From Oscillospiraceae bacterium (GTDB lineage: Bacteria; Bacillota; Clostridia; Oscillospirales; Ruminococcaceae): a stretch of 7,788 bases of DNA. Position numbers and translations under genes: made by a program. This document shows positions 6,490 to 7,788 of this stretch, one piece after another. The notes under the pieces are model-generated. The model worked only from the letters and a program-made list of their open reading frames with translations, was not told the origin of the DNA and ran no database searches. The stretch is from the NCBI GenBank assembly GCA_900752625.1, contig CAADWC010000303.1:1-7788 (forward strand), written 5' to 3'. Every line of letters begins with the position of its first letter. Position 1 is the stretch's first letter.

Positions 6490-7788
6490 AAAGGGCGTTT
6501 TTATGGCTTATAATGCTTACTCTTGTGTTAGTATCCTTTGATAATCATGAAGCGATTGAAATTTCTGAACGCGCGCTTGTACACGCCGTAGGAATAGATC
6601 AGTCGGAAGAAGGAATTACAGTTACGCTACAGGTATTTAAAGCCAGCGGAGCAGGTTCGGATACACAGATCGATCCAAGCAAACCCAATATTTTTGTAAT
6701 CTCCAATACCGCTGAAAGCTTTGACGAAGCTATGGATAAATGCGAAAGCCAAATGGGAAAATATCTCTTCATCGGACACAATCAGATAATCGTTTTAGGT
6801 TCTCAGGTGTCCTTTGACGACCCGAATAAGCTTTTGGGATACTTTATAAAAAACAAAGACAATTACCTGGGAGTTTCGGTTTTAATGGCTGAAAATACGG
6901 CGAAAGAAATTATGGAGGTACAGCTTTCCGCAGGAGCCGTGGCTTCTGAAAACTTTACCGAAATCTTAGATATGTATTATAGAAACGGCGAAACAGTATT
7001 TTCCGATATGCTTCACTTTATAAATTCAATGAAATCACTTGATAAATCAACTGTTTTGCCTGTTGTTTCAGTAAAACAGCTTTCAACTCAGGACCAGAAC
7101 AACCCTTCTCAGCCCAAAGATTTGGAACAGTATAACGATTCTTCTCAGCAGCAGGATGAAAGCAGCCAAAGCAACGCTGATTCATCACAGAGCGAAAGCT
7201 CATCTGAATCAGGCAAATCTGACAGCAGTTCTCAGCGGAAAAGCTCACAAGCCTCTGAAAGCGGAGAAAGTAAAGGCGGAGGCTCGGAAGAAGGTTCTCA
7301 AGCCGCTGAACAGCTTATTACGATTGAGAAATCCGCAGTTATAGGCGGTGGAAAATTAAAAGGCTTTATAAATGAAGATGAAATAAAGGGATTGAACTGG
7401 CTCACGGATCATATGAAAGAAACGGTAGTCAACACCCAGGTAGACGGTAAACAGATAGGCGTAACGGTTAAAAAGCGCAGCGTAAAAAACAAGCTCGTTA
7501 AGAAAGACAACAGACTTGTTTATAAAACCGATATCGACGTTAACATTCTGACCGATACAAACATTCTTACAAGCTTCAATGAAGATAATCTAAAAGAGAG
7601 TGTAAGCCGTAAAATCAAAAAAGACTGCAAAGCGGCGGCAGATAAAGCGTTTTATGAATACGGTACCGACTGCTTCAACTGTTACCGGCTTATTAAATTT
7701 TATTATCCTCAGATATATCTTGACTATTCGGAGAATTTTGATGTTTTGAAACAGATCATCGATTTTGAAACCACTGTTAAATGCTATA
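6486..7788 (+). CDS. GerC family spore germination protein, 3' end outside window, no lipobox cysteine
   Basis: C subunits are normally lipoproteins on the outer face of the spore inner membrane. The 434 codons seen here match the family: AVGID (34-38) near the N terminus, AVIGGGKLKGFINEDEIKGL (284-303), equivalent to the usual TAVF-G-L motif, and a C-terminal domain with YGTDCFNCYRL (392-402). Two features are odd. The hydrophobic N terminus runs L-V-L-V-S17-F-D where relatives have a lipobox ending G-C-W-D, so there is no cysteine to lipidate. Also, residues about 202-275 form a Ser/Gln/Glu-rich low-complexity insert, making this protein longer than usual family members of about 370-400 residues. 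The start is firm: AGGAGGT lies 5 bases before the ATG, which overlaps the GerB stop. The last domain runs off the right edge, and no frameshift is seen. Confidence 0.9.
   Translation, partial: MKRAFLWLIMLTLVLVSFDNHEAIEISERALVHAVGIDQSEEGITVTLQVFKASGAGSDTQIDPSKPNIFVISNTAESFDEAMDKCESQMGKYLFIGHNQIIVLGSQVSFDDPNKLLGYFIKNKDNYLGVSVLMAENTAKEIMEVQLSAGAVASENFTEILDMYYRNGETVFSDMLHFINSMKSLDKSTVLPVVSVKQLSTQDQNNPSQPKDLEQYNDSSQQQDESSQSNADSSQSESSSESGKSDSSSQRKSSQASESGESKGGGSEEGSQAAEQLITIEKSAVIGGGKLKGFINEDEIKGLNWLTDHMKETVVNTQVDGKQIGVTVKKRSVKNKLVKKDNRLVYKTDIDVNILTDTNILTSFNEDNLKESVSRKIKKDCKAAADKAFYEYGTDCFNCYRLIKFYYPQIYLDYSENFDVLKQIIDFETTVKCY

Noticed and set aside
7130..7290. Repetitive AGC/TCA-rich DNA resembling a tandem repeat or CRISPR-like array
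   Set aside because: No fixed repeat unit or spacing is present; the pattern comes from serine and glutamine codons.
7156..7344. Open frame of 62 codons in another frame over the GerC insert
   Set aside because: It results from the repetitive Ser/Gln/Glu codons of the insert, and the GerC frame is continuous on both sides.

Overview
The window looks like part of a low-to-moderate GC chromosome from a spore-forming Firmicute. The class Clostridia is most likely, perhaps a Ruminococcus/Oscillospiraceae relative. Three things suggest this: strong GGAGG-type ribosome binding sites, a gerA-gerB-gerC germinant-receptor cluster, and a DUF421/DUF4363 membrane-protein pair typical of clostridia. Species and family are inferred; nothing in the window identifies them directly.

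Layout. Bases 1-245 are non-coding apart from a possible gene start at the left edge, and hold a GC-rich hairpin region. Bases 246-2135 (minus) encode a 629-residue protein with a zinc ribbon, one membrane helix and a repeated extracytoplasmic region. It has a perfect-consensus housekeeping promoter at 2209-2237. A 16-bp hairpin with a T-rich tail at 2301-2356 probably ends the next minus-strand unit. That unit is a DUF421 (YetF-like) membrane protein (2963-3640) followed by a DUF4363 protein (2495-2872).

A divergent control region of about 190 bases (3641-3826) separates this pair from the plus-strand operon. That operon runs GerA-family subunit (3827-5308), GerB-family permease-like subunit (5416-6489) and GerC-family subunit (6486 to beyond the right edge). 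Its order matches B. subtilis gerAA-AB-AC. GerB and GerC overlap by 4 bases.

How the genes may work together. GerA, GerB and GerC subunits form a germinant receptor in the spore inner membrane. DUF421 proteins have also been tied to spore membrane properties in Bacillus. Here both units lie back to back around a 12-bp palindrome, CTGAATATTCAG. Read on either strand, it supplies TGAATA, the sigma-G -35 sequence, with a -10-like element 17 bases downstream each way. I infer possible co-expression of both units in the forespore.

The most unusual features are the GerC protein, which has no lipobox cysteine and carries a roughly 70-residue Ser/Gln/Glu-rich insert, and the shared palindromic promoter. 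I see no mobile element, CRISPR array, tRNA or rRNA.
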